From assembly GCF_024700075.1 (NCBI RefSeq), contig NZ_JAJONE010000001.1:124001-188000 (forward strand): a stretch of DNA of 64,000 nucleotides, written 5' to 3'. The position numbers and the translations under genes were made by a program. The notes beneath the pieces were generated by a model that was not told the DNA's origin, did not search any database, and saw only the letters and a program-made list of their open reading frames with translations. This document shows positions 34,452-42,444 of the stretch, piece after piece; the first letter of the stretch is position 1, and every line of letters starts with the position of its first letter. Source of the stretch: Hymenobacter sp. J193 (GTDB lineage Bacteria > Bacteroidota > Bacteroidia > Cytophagales > Hymenobacteraceae).

Positions 34452-34999
34452 ACGATTCCGGGCTGCTCCGGCTGCAGGTACTGCGGCGGCACGGCGGCCG
34501 TCAGCCACACCCCGTTGGCCGACTGGTAGAACGCAATTCCCGCCTCGTGCATAGCCCCGGCCGCCACCAGGAGAATAGCGGGCTGGCCATGGCGCCGGCC
34601 TACAGCTTCGGCCGTAGCGCGGTCGGGTGAGAGATGCACGTGCTGGCGGCTGCCCGGCCGAAGCCCTTCAGCCAGAATGCTGGCCACAAACCGGGTGGCC
34701 GTGCCGTGGTACAGGGTGGCGGGTGGCACTATAGGCGTCAGTCCCAGGTCAACTTCCACGGAGTGGCCCTGGCTGGCCCGCAGCAGCTGGCCGTCCTCGG
34801 AAAAGGCAAACCGCTTTTTGTCGTTGGAGGCTACTACTTCCTGCAGCTGAGCCAGGGAAATACTGGCGTCGCGGGCTTGCAGGGCCGCCAGGAGGTCGGC
34901 TACCGGCACCCAGCCCTGGGCATCGAGGGTGAGGCCCAGCTCATCGGGGCGGTGGCGCAGGGCGTAGCTCAGGAGCTTGCTTAGCTGGGTATTCTGCAT
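34448..34999 (-). CDS. kptA: RNA 2'-phosphotransferase KptA/Tpt1
   Basis: 183-aa enzyme that removes an RNA 2'-phosphate using NAD+, yielding nicotinamide and ADP-ribose 1'',2''-cyclic phosphate. The N-terminal winged-helix has LSKLLSYALRHRPDELGLTLDAQGWV with the first catalytic Arg. The ADP-ribosyl-transferase-like half shows LYHGTATRFVASILAEGL (catalytic His), RQHVHLSPD and ILLVAAGAMHEAGIAFYQSANGVWL. ATG 34999 (MQNTQLSKLL) is preferred over one ten codons upstream. Its bacterial physiological substrate is unclear. The gene overlaps the M28 gene by 4 nt and follows the NAD-kinase-like gene by 33 nt. Confidence 0.95.
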   Translation of the reverse strand: MQNTQLSKLLSYALRHRPDELGLTLDAQGWVPVADLLAALQARDASISLAQLQEVVASNDKKRFAFSEDGQLLRASQGHSVEVDLGLTPIVPPATLYHGTATRFVASILAEGLRPGSRQHVHLSPDRATAEAVGRRHGQPAILLVAAGAMHEAGIAFYQSANGVWLTAAVPPQYLQPEQPGIV

Positions 35000-35032
35000 A
35001 CTGAAAAGAAGTAAATAGGCAATTGGCAACGG

Positions 35033-35959
35033 TTAGCCTTTCAAGACCAGCCGCGCTTTTTCCGGGGCCACCCCGATAGTGGCAATAGCGCCGGAATTGA
35101 ACTGTAAGAAGTCGGTTTCCACGCCATCGGAGAAGATGACTCCGTTCATCGGCATCATGGATTCCACCCGCAGAGGCGTCGTCGTATCCAGTAAGCCCGC
35201 CGTCAGACCGGCTTGCGTGCGTTTGCTCTGAAATGGCTCCCGCACCACAAACATCAGCTCTTCCTCCGTCAGGACCGGCCGCGGTAGGGTTTCTTCTGAA
35301 TCATCCAGGAAACGGCTCATGCCGGCCGTCATGTTGAATACGGAGCTCAGCCAGCCCGTTGAGCCCGATTTTGTGGACACGATGATGCCCGACGAAGAAT
35401 GCTGCTCCTGCTCCTCCTGGTAAACAATGTGGTAGCGGGCCGACACGTGCGAGGCAGCCCCAATGAACAGGTCGTTGAATGCCAGCAGGCGCTGCCCGTC
35501 GTGGAGGCGGGCTTCGGCCAGCGTGGCTTCCCGCACCCGAAACCGCTCGGCCATGACGCGCTCCACGGCCGGCAGAAAGTCCTGGGGCGTGAAGGGCAGC
35601 AGCACCCCGTCGTTCCGTTCCTGGTCGGGGTTCACGGCAATAATAGGAATGCCGCCCACATACTTGGCCGTATTGGCTACCAGTCCATCCTGCCCCACTA
35701 CCACCACCAGCTGCTTGTGGTTAAACAAAAACGAAGGCAGGTACGCCCGCTCGACTACCTTGTTCTTGATAACCGACGACAGGCGGCGCTGCACCAGGGA
35801 AAACGACTCCTGGAAGCGGGCATTTTCGGCCTCGTACTCGGCAAACTCGCCCCCCACGCTTTCGATGTAGAACTTAGCCTGCGCCTTCGTATTGAAACGC
35901 TCCATGAGCTGCTCCAGGCGGGTTTTGTTGCGCACCAGGATGGCATAATCGAGGCTCAT
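35033..35959 (-). CDS. NAD-kinase/diacylglycerol-kinase superfamily protein
   Basis: 308-aa cytoplasmic protein related to NAD kinases. The usual GGDG motif appears as VVVVGQDGLVANTAKYV, followed by IPIIAVNPDQERNDGVLLPF, and a glycine-rich IIVSTKSGSTGWLSSVF in place of the usual TGSTAY loop. The C-terminus forms the beta-sandwich with VIFSDGVETDFLQFNSGAIATIGVAPEKA. Such divergent members are often called sugar kinases; the actual substrate is unknown. Its ATG overlaps the TGA of the SPFH gene by 4 nt, implying tight co-expression. Confidence 0.8.
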   Translation of the reverse strand: MSLDYAILVRNKTRLEQLMERFNTKAQAKFYIESVGGEFAEYEAENARFQESFSLVQRRLSSVIKNKVVERAYLPSFLFNHKQLVVVVGQDGLVANTAKYVGGIPIIAVNPDQERNDGVLLPFTPQDFLPAVERVMAERFRVREATLAEARLHDGQRLLAFNDLFIGAASHVSARYHIVYQEEQEQHSSSGIIVSTKSGSTGWLSSVFNMTAGMSRFLDDSEETLPRPVLTEEELMFVVREPFQSKRTQAGLTAGLLDTTTPLRVESMMPMNGVIFSDGVETDFLQFNSGAIATIGVAPEKARLVLKG

Positions 35960-36987
35960 CGGCGGCCGGGCTGGGGCTTGTCGGAATCCGTTAGCAGGGT
36001 ATCGAGTAAATCGGGGGAGATGTTGAGGTTGCCGATTTTGCCCGCGTTTTCGGCCAGCTCCCGGAAGGCCAGGGCAATGTTGAACTTCGGGTCGGGGTTG
36101 TTGCTGAGGGCCACCAGCAGCTTCCAGTCCATATCCTTGTAGGGCCGCAGGGTGGTTTCCAGCACGTAGCCCCGGGTTTCGGCTTCCTTGCGCTGGTTTT
36201 CGGCGTTCTGCTCAATCAGAAGCTTGCGCTGCTCTTCCACCGAAATGTCGGCCTGCACTTTCATTTCGCGCAGCTTGCGGGTGCTTTCCGCCTTCTGCAT
36301 CTCGCCTTCCGTTTTCTTCTCGGCAATCTGCTTGTTCTTCTCCTCCACCGCTATTTCGGTGTTCAGCTCGCTTTCCCGGATCTTGCGTTCCTGCTCCACG
36401 GCAAAGTTGCGGCGCTCAAACACGGCCTGGTCGGCTTCCTGCTGAATCTTCTCGCGGGTTTCGGTTTCCAGGGCGCGGCCCATTTCCGGGGTGGCTTTCA
36501 CGGCCAGAATGTTCACGCTCAGCACTTCAATACCCAGCAGCATAATGGCCTTGGAAGCAGCCAGTCCCTCGGCAATGTTTACCTCAATGGCTTTGGCTGC
36601 GCGCATGGCGTCCTTCAGTCCCAGGCTGTGCACGAAGGTGGCGGTAGCCGTCTGGGCCTCGTTGATGATGCGCTGGTGCAGCTTTTCCAGATCGTTTTTC
36701 TTGTATACGCCCCGGCTGTCGACTGTAAAGTCGAGCTGTTCGGCGAGCTGCTTGGGGTTGCCGGCTTTGTAGGTAATCTGCCCCTGGATGGATACCGTCT
36801 GGTAGTCGTGGGTGGTTTCGTTGAAGATAAAGGGCAGGTCGTTGCTGCCCATGGGAATAGCCACGATGGAGCTGTTTGGTCCGAAATAGTAGAACGACAA
36901 CCCCCGCCCTTCTTTCGCAATGCGGCCATTCTTGTAATGAATGGCGTAGGTCATTGAGTCAAACTGAATGTGGTTTATTCCGAACAT
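35956..36987 (-). CDS. SPFH/Band-7 domain membrane-scaffold protein
   Basis: 343-aa protein of the stomatin/prohibitin/flotillin class. ATG 36987 (MFGINHIQFDSMTYAIHYKNG) is chosen; the longer in-frame extension has an unlikely sequence. Residues ~25-185 form the SPFH fold (VSIQGQITYKAGNPKQLAEQLDFTV; IEVLSVNILAVKATPEM). Residues ~190-290 are a long highly charged coiled coil (EKIQQEADQAVFERRNFAVEQERKIRESELN), followed by a short C-terminal domain. No strong transmembrane helix is visible, so membrane association would be peripheral. It heads the operon with the NAD-kinase-like, kptA and M28 genes. Confidence 0.88.
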   Translation of the reverse strand: MFGINHIQFDSMTYAIHYKNGRIAKEGRGLSFYYFGPNSSIVAIPMGSNDLPFIFNETTHDYQTVSIQGQITYKAGNPKQLAEQLDFTVDSRGVYKKNDLEKLHQRIINEAQTATATFVHSLGLKDAMRAAKAIEVNIAEGLAASKAIMLLGIEVLSVNILAVKATPEMGRALETETREKIQQEADQAVFERRNFAVEQERKIRESELNTEIAVEEKNKQIAEKKTEGEMQKAESTRKLREMKVQADISVEEQRKLLIEQNAENQRKEAETRGYVLETTLRPYKDMDWKLLVALSNNPDPKFNIALAFRELAENAGKIGNLNISPDLLDTLLTDSDKPQPGRR

Positions 36988-37080
36988 AGCAAGGCTGGTT
37001 GAGCAGTAGGCACAGCGGTAAAAGTATCCATAGTTCAGAATTCTTCTGTTCTTATCCTTCCCCAACCGGTTCTTTGCCTG

Positions 37081-37227
37081 ATGATCAGCCATTTCCGACG
37101 CCTTCCGCTGGTAATTTTCGGCGCTTGCTTTATCGGCTTTGTCGTTATTTACAGCGAGTACCGAGCCACGGATGCAATATTGCGGCAAACCGGTCTGGCC
37201 CTGGTAGCGAGGCTATTGCAGACTTAA
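37081..37227 (+). CDS. Possible 48-aa small membrane protein
   Basis: Short ORF MISHFRRLPLVIFGACFIGF... with one hydrophobic helix (LPLVIFGACFIGFVVIYSEY) and an amphipathic tail ending ALVARLLQT. It lies in the divergent region between the SPFH gene and the 182-aa membrane protein gene. A TTCTTTG near 37070 is close to a -7 element. The support is only the coherent membrane-protein-like composition, so it may be spurious. Confidence 0.4.
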   Translation: MISHFRRLPLVIFGACFIGFVVIYSEYRATDAILRQTGLALVARLLQT

Positions 37228-37320
37228 AAACAGTTAGCTTGACGGCATACGCTTGAGCCGTAGCGCCGCAAAATAGTCGTTTATCTTGCCGCGTTTACGA
37301 CCCGTCTTTAGCTTTTCCCG

Positions 37321-37869
37321 ATGCCTGCTACACTTGACGCGTTTCAACCCCGGCCGAAGACAGCGAGGCGCTGGATGTTTGGCCTGGGCCTGCTGGCGTT
37401 GCTGCTGGTAGTGCAGCTGGAAACGAATGCCTGGCTTTTCCCACTGGTTGTGGTTCTGGCGGCGGTGAGTGTACTGGTCATCCCCGTTGGCTTTCTCCTA
37501 AGCAAACCGCCCCGGCGCGCCTACTGGCTGATTGTGGCAAGCGCAATGGCGCTACAGCTACCTCTGTTTCCCCTCATCCACCACTGGCAGGAAAGCATTT
37601 CTCAGCGGCGGGCCGCCACAATCATTCAGGCCCTGGAAGCCTACCGCCACGACCAGCAGCAGTTGCCTGATTCATTGGAGCAGTTGACGCCCCGGTATCT
37701 GTCTCGCCTGCCAAGCACAGGCTTTGGCACATTCACCCACGCTCCTTTCTTTTACTACTCACCCGGCCTCACGGAGGATTCTACTCAGTATATGCTGGGG
37801 TATGGCGTGGGACTTTTCGGTCAGGCCACCTACGACAACCACAGCCGGCGCTGGCACTACGACGACTGA
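37321..37869 (+). CDS. Membrane protein of unknown function with a pseudopilin-like C-terminal part
   Basis: 182-aa protein with about three membrane helices: MFGLGLLALLLVVQLETNAWLF, LVVVLAAVSVLVIPVGFLL and YWLIVASAMALQLPLFPL. The C-terminal ~85 residues (ATIIQALEAYRHDQQQLPDSLEQLTPRYLSRLPSTGFG...FFYYSPG) look like the globular part of type II pseudopilin-like proteins, with a helix followed by the LPDSLEQLTPRYL pattern. No assembled secretion system is encoded nearby. Unknown function. Confidence 0.7.
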   Translation: MPATLDAFQPRPKTARRWMFGLGLLALLLVVQLETNAWLFPLVVVLAAVSVLVIPVGFLLSKPPRRAYWLIVASAMALQLPLFPLIHHWQESISQRRAATIIQALEAYRHDQQQLPDSLEQLTPRYLSRLPSTGFGTFTHAPFFYYSPGLTEDSTQYMLGYGVGLFGQATYDNHSRRWHYDD

Positions 37870-38047
37870 GAAGCTGATTGTGTTGGCTAAAAGAGTCATA
37901 GAAACGGTGTATACACCTACTTGCGTCTCGTTGTTGAACGACAATCGTTGTAATGGCGCGGCCGAGGAGACGCTCTACACCGTTTGGTAACCGGAAAAGT
38001 TAACGCAAGCGGTTCCTAATTGGCCGGCAACGGCGAACTTCGCCCCC

Positions 38048-38971
38048 ATGCCCACTCCCACCCCATTCCGCAGCATCACCCCCTCCGACTTATCTCCTTC
38101 CGACTGGCACCCCTTTATGGTGGGCGCCGTGGCTCCGCGCCCGGTGGCTTTCGTGAGTACCGTGGATGCCGAAGGCCGTGTGAACCTGAGCCCCTATAGC
38201 TTCTTCAACTGCTTTGGCTCCAACCCACCCATCCTGGCGTTTTCGCCCGCCAACCGGGTGCGCGACAACTCCCAGAAGCACACCCTGGAAAACGTGCGTG
38301 AGGTAGCGGAGTGCGTGGTGCACATCTGCGACTACGCCATGGTGGAGCAGATGTCGTTGGCCAGCACGGAGTATGCCAAAGGTGTAAACGAGTTTGTGAA
38401 GGCCGGTTTTACGGAGGTGGCAAGCCAGCGGGTGCGCCCGCCCCGGGTGCTGGAAGCCCCGGCCGCCTTCGAGTGCGTGGTGGAGCAGGTGATTGAGCTG
38501 GGCCAGAACAACGGGGCCGGCAACCTGGTGCTGTGCCGGGTGGTGCTGGCCTACTTCCGCGAGGACATTATCCTGCCCTCCGGCATCGGCATCGACCCGA
38601 GGAAGCTCGACGCCGTGGCTCGTCTCGGCGGCGACTGGTACAGCCGCTCCGCCCAAACCTTGTTCGAAGTACCCAAACCCAACCGCAACCTCGGTATCGG
38701 CTTCGATCAGCTCCCGGCCCACATCCGTCACTCCGAGGTGCTAACAGGTAATAACCTAGGCCGCCTCGCCAACGTGGAAGCCCACGCCCTGCCTACGCCC
38801 GAAGAAGTGCAAGCCTACCGTCACACGCCTGCCGTGCAGGCTATTCTGCAACTCCCGGATGCCGCCGCGCAACAGTCAGCTCTTATGAAACTCGGAAAGC
38901 AGTTGCTGGAAGCCGGTCAGGTGCTGGACGCGTGGAAGGCGCTTTTGCTGGCGGCTGCCCCGGCAGAATAG
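38048..38971 (+). CDS. Flavin reductase-like (FMN-binding split barrel) protein
   Basis: 307-aa protein. Residues ~18-190 form a flavin-reductase-like split barrel: HPFMVGAVAPRPVAFVSTVDAEGRVNLSPYSFFNCFGSNPPILAFSPA is the FMN-binding strand-loop region, and HICDYAMVEQMSLASTEYAKGVNEF matches the family. Residues ~235-300 are an additional helical region ending in Ala-rich sequence. It may reduce FMN for a partner oxygenase or act as an FMN-dependent oxidoreductase; no partner lies adjacent. It stands alone on the plus strand. Confidence 0.9.
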   Translation: MPTPTPFRSITPSDLSPSDWHPFMVGAVAPRPVAFVSTVDAEGRVNLSPYSFFNCFGSNPPILAFSPANRVRDNSQKHTLENVREVAECVVHICDYAMVEQMSLASTEYAKGVNEFVKAGFTEVASQRVRPPRVLEAPAAFECVVEQVIELGQNNGAGNLVLCRVVLAYFREDIILPSGIGIDPRKLDAVARLGGDWYSRSAQTLFEVPKPNRNLGIGFDQLPAHIRHSEVLTGNNLGRLANVEAHALPTPEEVQAYRHTPAVQAILQLPDAAAQQSALMKLGKQLLEAGQVLDAWKALLLAAAPAE

Positions 38972-39006
38972 GCAGGCTTTCTACATCCATTGCTTCAGTG
39001 GCAACA

Positions 39007-39043
39007 CCTGATTGCTTCGGTCGTCGTACCTGAAGCAATCAGG
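39007..39043. terminator. Hairpin between converging flavin-reductase and ald genes
   Basis: CCTGATTGCTTC (39007-39018) pairs perfectly with GAAGCAATCAGG (39032-39043). It is 36 nt after the flavin reductase stop and in the region where ald transcription arrives from the other side. A second weaker ATTGCTCC/GGAGCAAT pairing follows at 39054-39105. Confidence 0.6.
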
Positions 39044-39145
39044 CACAACACTCATTGCTCCACTCAGGTCGTGCGCTTGCTCCGCCTGGCATGAGCGGAG
39101 CAATAGCTATAAGACATCTTACTGCGCTTCTGCTGTGCCGTCCAC

Positions 39146-39184
39146 AAAATCTGTGCAATCCGAAAAATCCGTGCGAATCCGTGG
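39146..39184. repeat. One-sided degenerate short repeat array (AATCCGTG type) next to the ald stop
   Basis: AAATCTGTGCAATCCG, then AAAAATCCGTGCGAATCCG and TGG: degenerate repetitions of AATC(C/T)GTG. It ends 3 nt before the ald stop codon. No inverted partner is seen on the far side. Similar in style to the inverted cassettes elsewhere in the window. Confidence 0.5.
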
Positions 39185-39186
39185 TT

Positions 39187-40413
39187 TTAATTCCGCACGG
39201 CAATCATCAAGCCCAGCTCCTTGTACCGCATGTTGAATTTCTTGGCAATGGCGGAGTTGGTGAGGGAGCCTTTGTAGGCGTACACGCCGGAACGGAAATG
39301 CTCGTTGGTGAACAGCACCTCGTTGATGCCCCCATGCTGGCTGATTTCCTGCAGAATGGGCGTGAAGATGTTGCTCAGGGCGTTGGTAGCGGTGCGCGGC
39401 ACGCGCGAGGCAATGTTGGGCACGCAGTAGTGCACCACGTCGTACTTGCGGTATACCGGCTTGCTGTGGCTGGTCATTTCTGAGGTTTCGAAGCAGCCGC
39501 CCTGGTCGATGCTCACGTCGATGATGACGGAGCCCGGCGACATGCTGGCTACCACATCCTCCGGCACCATAAACGGAATGCGGCCCTCTTCGGCATTCAG
39601 CGCCCCAATCACCACGTCGGCGCGACGGATCTGCTGGTTCAGGGTGTAGGTATCCAGCGTGCTGGTGAAGAGCTGAATGCCCAGGTTTTGCTTGAGGCGA
39701 CGCAGTTTGTAGAGGTGATTGTCGAACACCTTCACCTCGGCGCCCAGGCCCGTAGCCGCGCGGGCGGCGTACTCGGCCACGGTGCCTGCCCCCAAAATAA
39801 CTACCTGGGAGGGCGGTACGCCCGTAATACCACCCAGAATCACACCTTTGCCCTCGTTGGAGCGGGCCAGGTACTCGGCGGCCACCAGCATCACCGTAGA
39901 GCCCGCAATTTCCGACATAGCCCGCACCACCGGCCGGGCCCCCGAGGGGTCCTTGATCAGCTCAAAGCTGATGGCATTCACCTTTTTGCGCAGGATACCG
40001 GTGATATACTCGCTGGTGAGGGAGCCAAACTGCAGGGCCGAAATCAGGGTCTGGTTGGGCCGCAGCAAGTCGATTTCCTCGGCCGTAGGGGGCGCTACTT
40101 TCAGCACGATATCGGCCTGAAACACTTCCTTGGGCGTGTAGGCAATGCTGGCGCCGGCCTCGGAGTAGTTGTGGTCGGAGTACTTGCTGGGCTCCCCGGC
40201 CCCGCTTTCCATCACCACCTCGTGGCCTTCTTCCACCAGGTGCTTCACGGCCTCGGGCGTGAGGCAGATGCGGTTTTCCTGCAAGGAGGTTTCGCGGGGC
40301 AGCCCGATAAACAGCTTGCGCTTGCGTGTTTCCACGGCCAGCATGGATTCCTGCGTGAAGTACGCGCGGCTGGCAGCCAGCGCCTCAAATCCAGGGGGTA
40401 CTGCTTCGGGCAT
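39187..40413 (-). CDS. ald: Alanine dehydrogenase
   Basis: 408-aa NAD-dependent enzyme interconverting L-alanine and pyruvate plus ammonia. The N-terminal catalytic domain has IGLPRETSLQENRICLTPEAV (substrate-binding Arg region) and GHEVVMESGAGEPSKYSDHNYSEAGA. The Rossmann domain shows VVILGAGTVAEYAARAATGLGAEVKVFD, and the C-terminal catalytic part has VIIDVSIDQGGCFETSEMTSHSKPVY and VPNIASRVPRTATNALSN. Length is slightly more than usual because of a ~25-residue N-terminal extension. ATG 40413 lies 6 nt from repeat cassette H3, which separates it from tsaE on the same strand. Confidence 0.95.
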   Translation of the reverse strand: MPEAVPPGFEALAASRAYFTQESMLAVETRKRKLFIGLPRETSLQENRICLTPEAVKHLVEEGHEVVMESGAGEPSKYSDHNYSEAGASIAYTPKEVFQADIVLKVAPPTAEEIDLLRPNQTLISALQFGSLTSEYITGILRKKVNAISFELIKDPSGARPVVRAMSEIAGSTVMLVAAEYLARSNEGKGVILGGITGVPPSQVVILGAGTVAEYAARAATGLGAEVKVFDNHLYKLRRLKQNLGIQLFTSTLDTYTLNQQIRRADVVIGALNAEEGRIPFMVPEDVVASMSPGSVIIDVSIDQGGCFETSEMTSHSKPVYRKYDVVHYCVPNIASRVPRTATNALSNIFTPILQEISQHGGINEVLFTNEHFRSGVYAYKGSLTNSAIAKKFNMRYKELGLMIAVRN

Positions 40414-40419
40414 CTTGGT

Positions 40420-40522
40420 TTAATTAGTAATTAATAATTAACAATTAGTAATGAGCTGATTCAGTGGGCCTTGAGGCTGAAACACCGAATTCTTCATTAT
40501 TAATTACCAATTATTAATTCCC
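40420..40522. repeat. Inverted short-tandem-repeat cassette H3 (AATTAGT type)
   Basis: Left array AATTAGTAATTAATAATTA... with AATTAGT AATTAAT AATTAAC AATTAGT as successive 7-bp words (40422-40449). The right array (40487-40522) reads on the other strand GGGAATTAATAATTGGTAAT.... The centre is ~35 nt. The right array encodes the last residues (ELIIGN) and TAA of tsaE, and the left array stops 6 nt from the ald ATG. Confidence 0.85.
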
Positions 40523-40919
40523 TCGCAGAGGGTCCGGTGACGGTGAGCGTGAGGAGTAGCCGATCAGACGGCAGCAGGGCTTCGATGCGGCCGGGCCACT
40601 CTATCAGGCAAAGATAGCCAGAATCGAAGTACTCCAATGCTCCTATATCCAGGGCCTCCTGGGCAGAGTTGAGGCGGTAGAAGTCGAAGTGGTAGATGGG
40701 TTGGTCGCGGGCGTCGCGGTACTCATTCACGAGCGAGAACGTGGGGCTGCTTACCTCTTCCGTCACGCCCAGGCTGGCACACAGCGCTTTAATGAAGGTG
40801 GTTTTGCCCGCCCCCATTTCGCCCTCGAAGCATACGATGGAGTGGCCCGCCAGCGCCTCGCGCACCTGGGCCGCCGCCGCCGGCAGCGCCGCCAAATCAG
40901 GAATTTCAACTGTCTGCAT
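40500..40919 (-). CDS. tsaE: tRNA threonylcarbamoyladenosine biosynthesis ATPase TsaE
   Basis: 139-aa P-loop ATPase needed with TsaB/TsaD for the t6A modification of tRNA. Walker A is FEGEMGAGKTTFIKALC, then SSPTFSLVNEY (switch), HFDFYRLNSAQEALDIGALEYF and LIEWPGRIEALLP. ATG 40919 (MQTVEIPDLAALP) is chosen since a consensus -7 element lies just upstream. The final residues ELIIGN and the stop are encoded by AT-rich repeat cassette H3, so the native C-terminus may have been altered. Confidence 0.94.
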   Translation of the reverse strand: MQTVEIPDLAALPAAAAQVREALAGHSIVCFEGEMGAGKTTFIKALCASLGVTEEVSSPTFSLVNEYRDARDQPIYHFDFYRLNSAQEALDIGALEYFDSGYLCLIEWPGRIEALLPSDRLLLTLTVTGPSARELIIGN

Positions 40920-40924
40920 ACCGG

Positions 40925-40932
40925 CAAAGGTA
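40925..40932 (-). promoter_or_regulatory. -7 promoter element TACCTTTG for tsaE, nearly leaderless
   Basis: CAAAGGTA on the plus strand is TACCTTTG on the minus strand, only 5 nt from the tsaE ATG. The transcript would have an extremely short or no leader. It overlaps the first bases of cassette H5. Confidence 0.6.
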
Positions 40933-41104
40933 AGGAGGTGATGAGGTAACAGTAAGCCTGGCGGCAGACTTAGCCATGGAAGATGGCGCGTCTGCCCGCC
41001 GACGGATAAAAGCAAGTCTCCTGACTTGCGGCCGCCCCAGCCACCAGTTACCTGTCACGTGTCACCTCATCACCCTGTCACCTCATCACCTGTCACTCTA
41101 TTAC
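40928..41104. repeat. Inverted short-tandem-repeat cassette H5 (GTGATGAG/GTGACAG type)
   Basis: Left array AAGGAGGTGATGAGGTAACAG (within 40929-40956). The right array (41046-41098) reads on the other strand GTGACAG GTGATGAG GTGACAGG GTGATGAG GTGACAC GTGACAG GTAACTG. The centre contains two further hairpins, GGCAGAC/GTCTGCC and GCAAGTC-tcct-GACTTGC. It separates divergent tsaE and aminotransferase genes. Confidence 0.8.
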
Positions 41105-41132
41105 CTTTACCCGACCACAACCACACCGCACT

Positions 41133-42389
41133 ATGCAAGTTTCCCGGATGGCGGGCAGCCTCATTGGCTCCGAAATCATCAAAATTGGCAATGAAGTAAA
41201 CGACATGATCCGCCGGGGGGAGCAGATCTGTAACCTCACCATCGGCGACTTCGACCCCGGCATCTTCCCGATTCCCGACGAGCTGGCCGCGGAAATCACC
41301 CAGGCCTACGCGGCGCACAACACCAACTACCCGCCCGCCAATGGCGTGGCCGAGCTGCGCCAGAGCGTAAGCCAGTTCCTGGCCGACCGCCTGGGCCTGC
41401 AGTACTCGCCCAATGACATCCTGGTGGCCGGCGGCTCCCGCCCGCTCATCTACGCTACCTACCTGGCCCTCATCGACCCCGGCGACAAAGTGGTGTTCCC
41501 GGTGCCCTCCTGGAACAACAACCACTACTGCCACCTTTCCGGCGCCGAGGGACTGATGGTGACCACCACGCCCGAAAACAACTTTATGCCCTCGGCTGCC
41601 GACGTGGCACCCCACCTGGCCGGAGCTACGCTGCTGGCGCTCTGCTCCCCGCTCAACCCTACCGGCACCGTCTTCACCAAGGTTGATCTGGAGGAAATCT
41701 GCGACCTGGTCATTGCCGAAAACCAGCGCCGCGGCCCCGACGAAAAGCCGCTGTACATCATGTACGACCAGATTTACTGGCTGCTGACCTTCGGCAACAC
41801 CGAGCACTACGACCCGGTGAACCTGCGCCCCGAGCTGCGCGACTACGTTATCTACATCGACGGCATTTCCAAGTGCCTGGCCGCTACCGGCGTGCGCGTG
41901 GGCTACGCGTTTGGCCCCAGCGTCATCATCGATAAGATGAAAGCCATCCTGGGCCACGTGGGGGCCTGGGCGCCCAAAGCCGAGCAGGTTGCCACCGCCG
42001 CCTACCTGCCCCACCAAACCGACGTCGACCATTTCCTCACTGATTTCCGCCACCGCGTGCAGGCCAGCCTCAACGCCCTTTACCAGGGCCTCACGGAGCT
42101 GCGCCGGCAGGGCTACCCCGTTCAGGCCGTCGTGCCGATGGGCGCAATTTACCTGACCATCAAGCTGGACGTGCTGGGCAAAACCACGCCCGCCGGCCAG
42201 CAACTCACTTCCACGAAAGAGCTAACGTCCTACCTTATCAGTGAGGCGCGGCTGGCCCTGGTGCCCTTCAGCGCCTTCGGCTCGGAGCACTCCGAGCCCT
42301 GGTTCCGGGCCTCCGTGGGTGGCGCCTCCCTGGAGTCTATCCAGGCGGCCCTGCCCCGCCTGCGGGCCGCCCTGGACGCCCTACGGTAA
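41133..42389 (+). CDS. PLP-dependent aminotransferase, class I/II
   Basis: 418-aa fold-type I aminotransferase. Features: ICNLTIGDFDPGIFPIPDEL, NTNYPPANGVAELRQSVSQFL, PSWNNNHYCHLSGAEG (aromatic stacking on PLP), LCSPLNPTGTVF, YIMYDQIYWLLTFG (Asp-x-x-Tyr pair) and YIDGISKCLAATGVRVGYAFG with the Schiff-base Lys; WFRASVGGASLESIQAALPRL carries the carboxylate-binding Arg. The specific substrate is not clear; aspartate/aromatic-type enzymes are the nearest. TACCTTTA at 41102-41109 is a near-consensus -7 element. Divergent from tsaE across cassette H5. Confidence 0.93.
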   Translation: MQVSRMAGSLIGSEIIKIGNEVNDMIRRGEQICNLTIGDFDPGIFPIPDELAAEITQAYAAHNTNYPPANGVAELRQSVSQFLADRLGLQYSPNDILVAGGSRPLIYATYLALIDPGDKVVFPVPSWNNNHYCHLSGAEGLMVTTTPENNFMPSAADVAPHLAGATLLALCSPLNPTGTVFTKVDLEEICDLVIAENQRRGPDEKPLYIMYDQIYWLLTFGNTEHYDPVNLRPELRDYVIYIDGISKCLAATGVRVGYAFGPSVIIDKMKAILGHVGAWAPKAEQVATAAYLPHQTDVDHFLTDFRHRVQASLNALYQGLTELRRQGYPVQAVVPMGAIYLTIKLDVLGKTTPAGQQLTSTKELTSYLISEARLALVPFSAFGSEHSEPWFRASVGGASLESIQAALPRLRAALDALR

Positions 42390-42412
42390 CCGCTTTCGGC
42401 GGCTACCACCTG

Positions 42413-42444
42413 AGCCCGGAACTGCCTTGCAGCTTCGGGCTTTT
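42413..42444 (+). terminator. Intrinsic terminator after the aminotransferase gene
   Basis: AGCCCGGAA pairs with TTCGGGCT (one bulge) with an inner CTGC-ctt-GCAG stem, followed directly by TTTTGCTTTT. It lies 24 nt after the stop. Confidence 0.75.

Noticed and set aside
37081..37188. Extended start of the SPFH gene over this region
   Set aside because: The extension (about 67 codons) has no resemblance to SPFH N-termini, whereas ATG 36987 gives a typical start.
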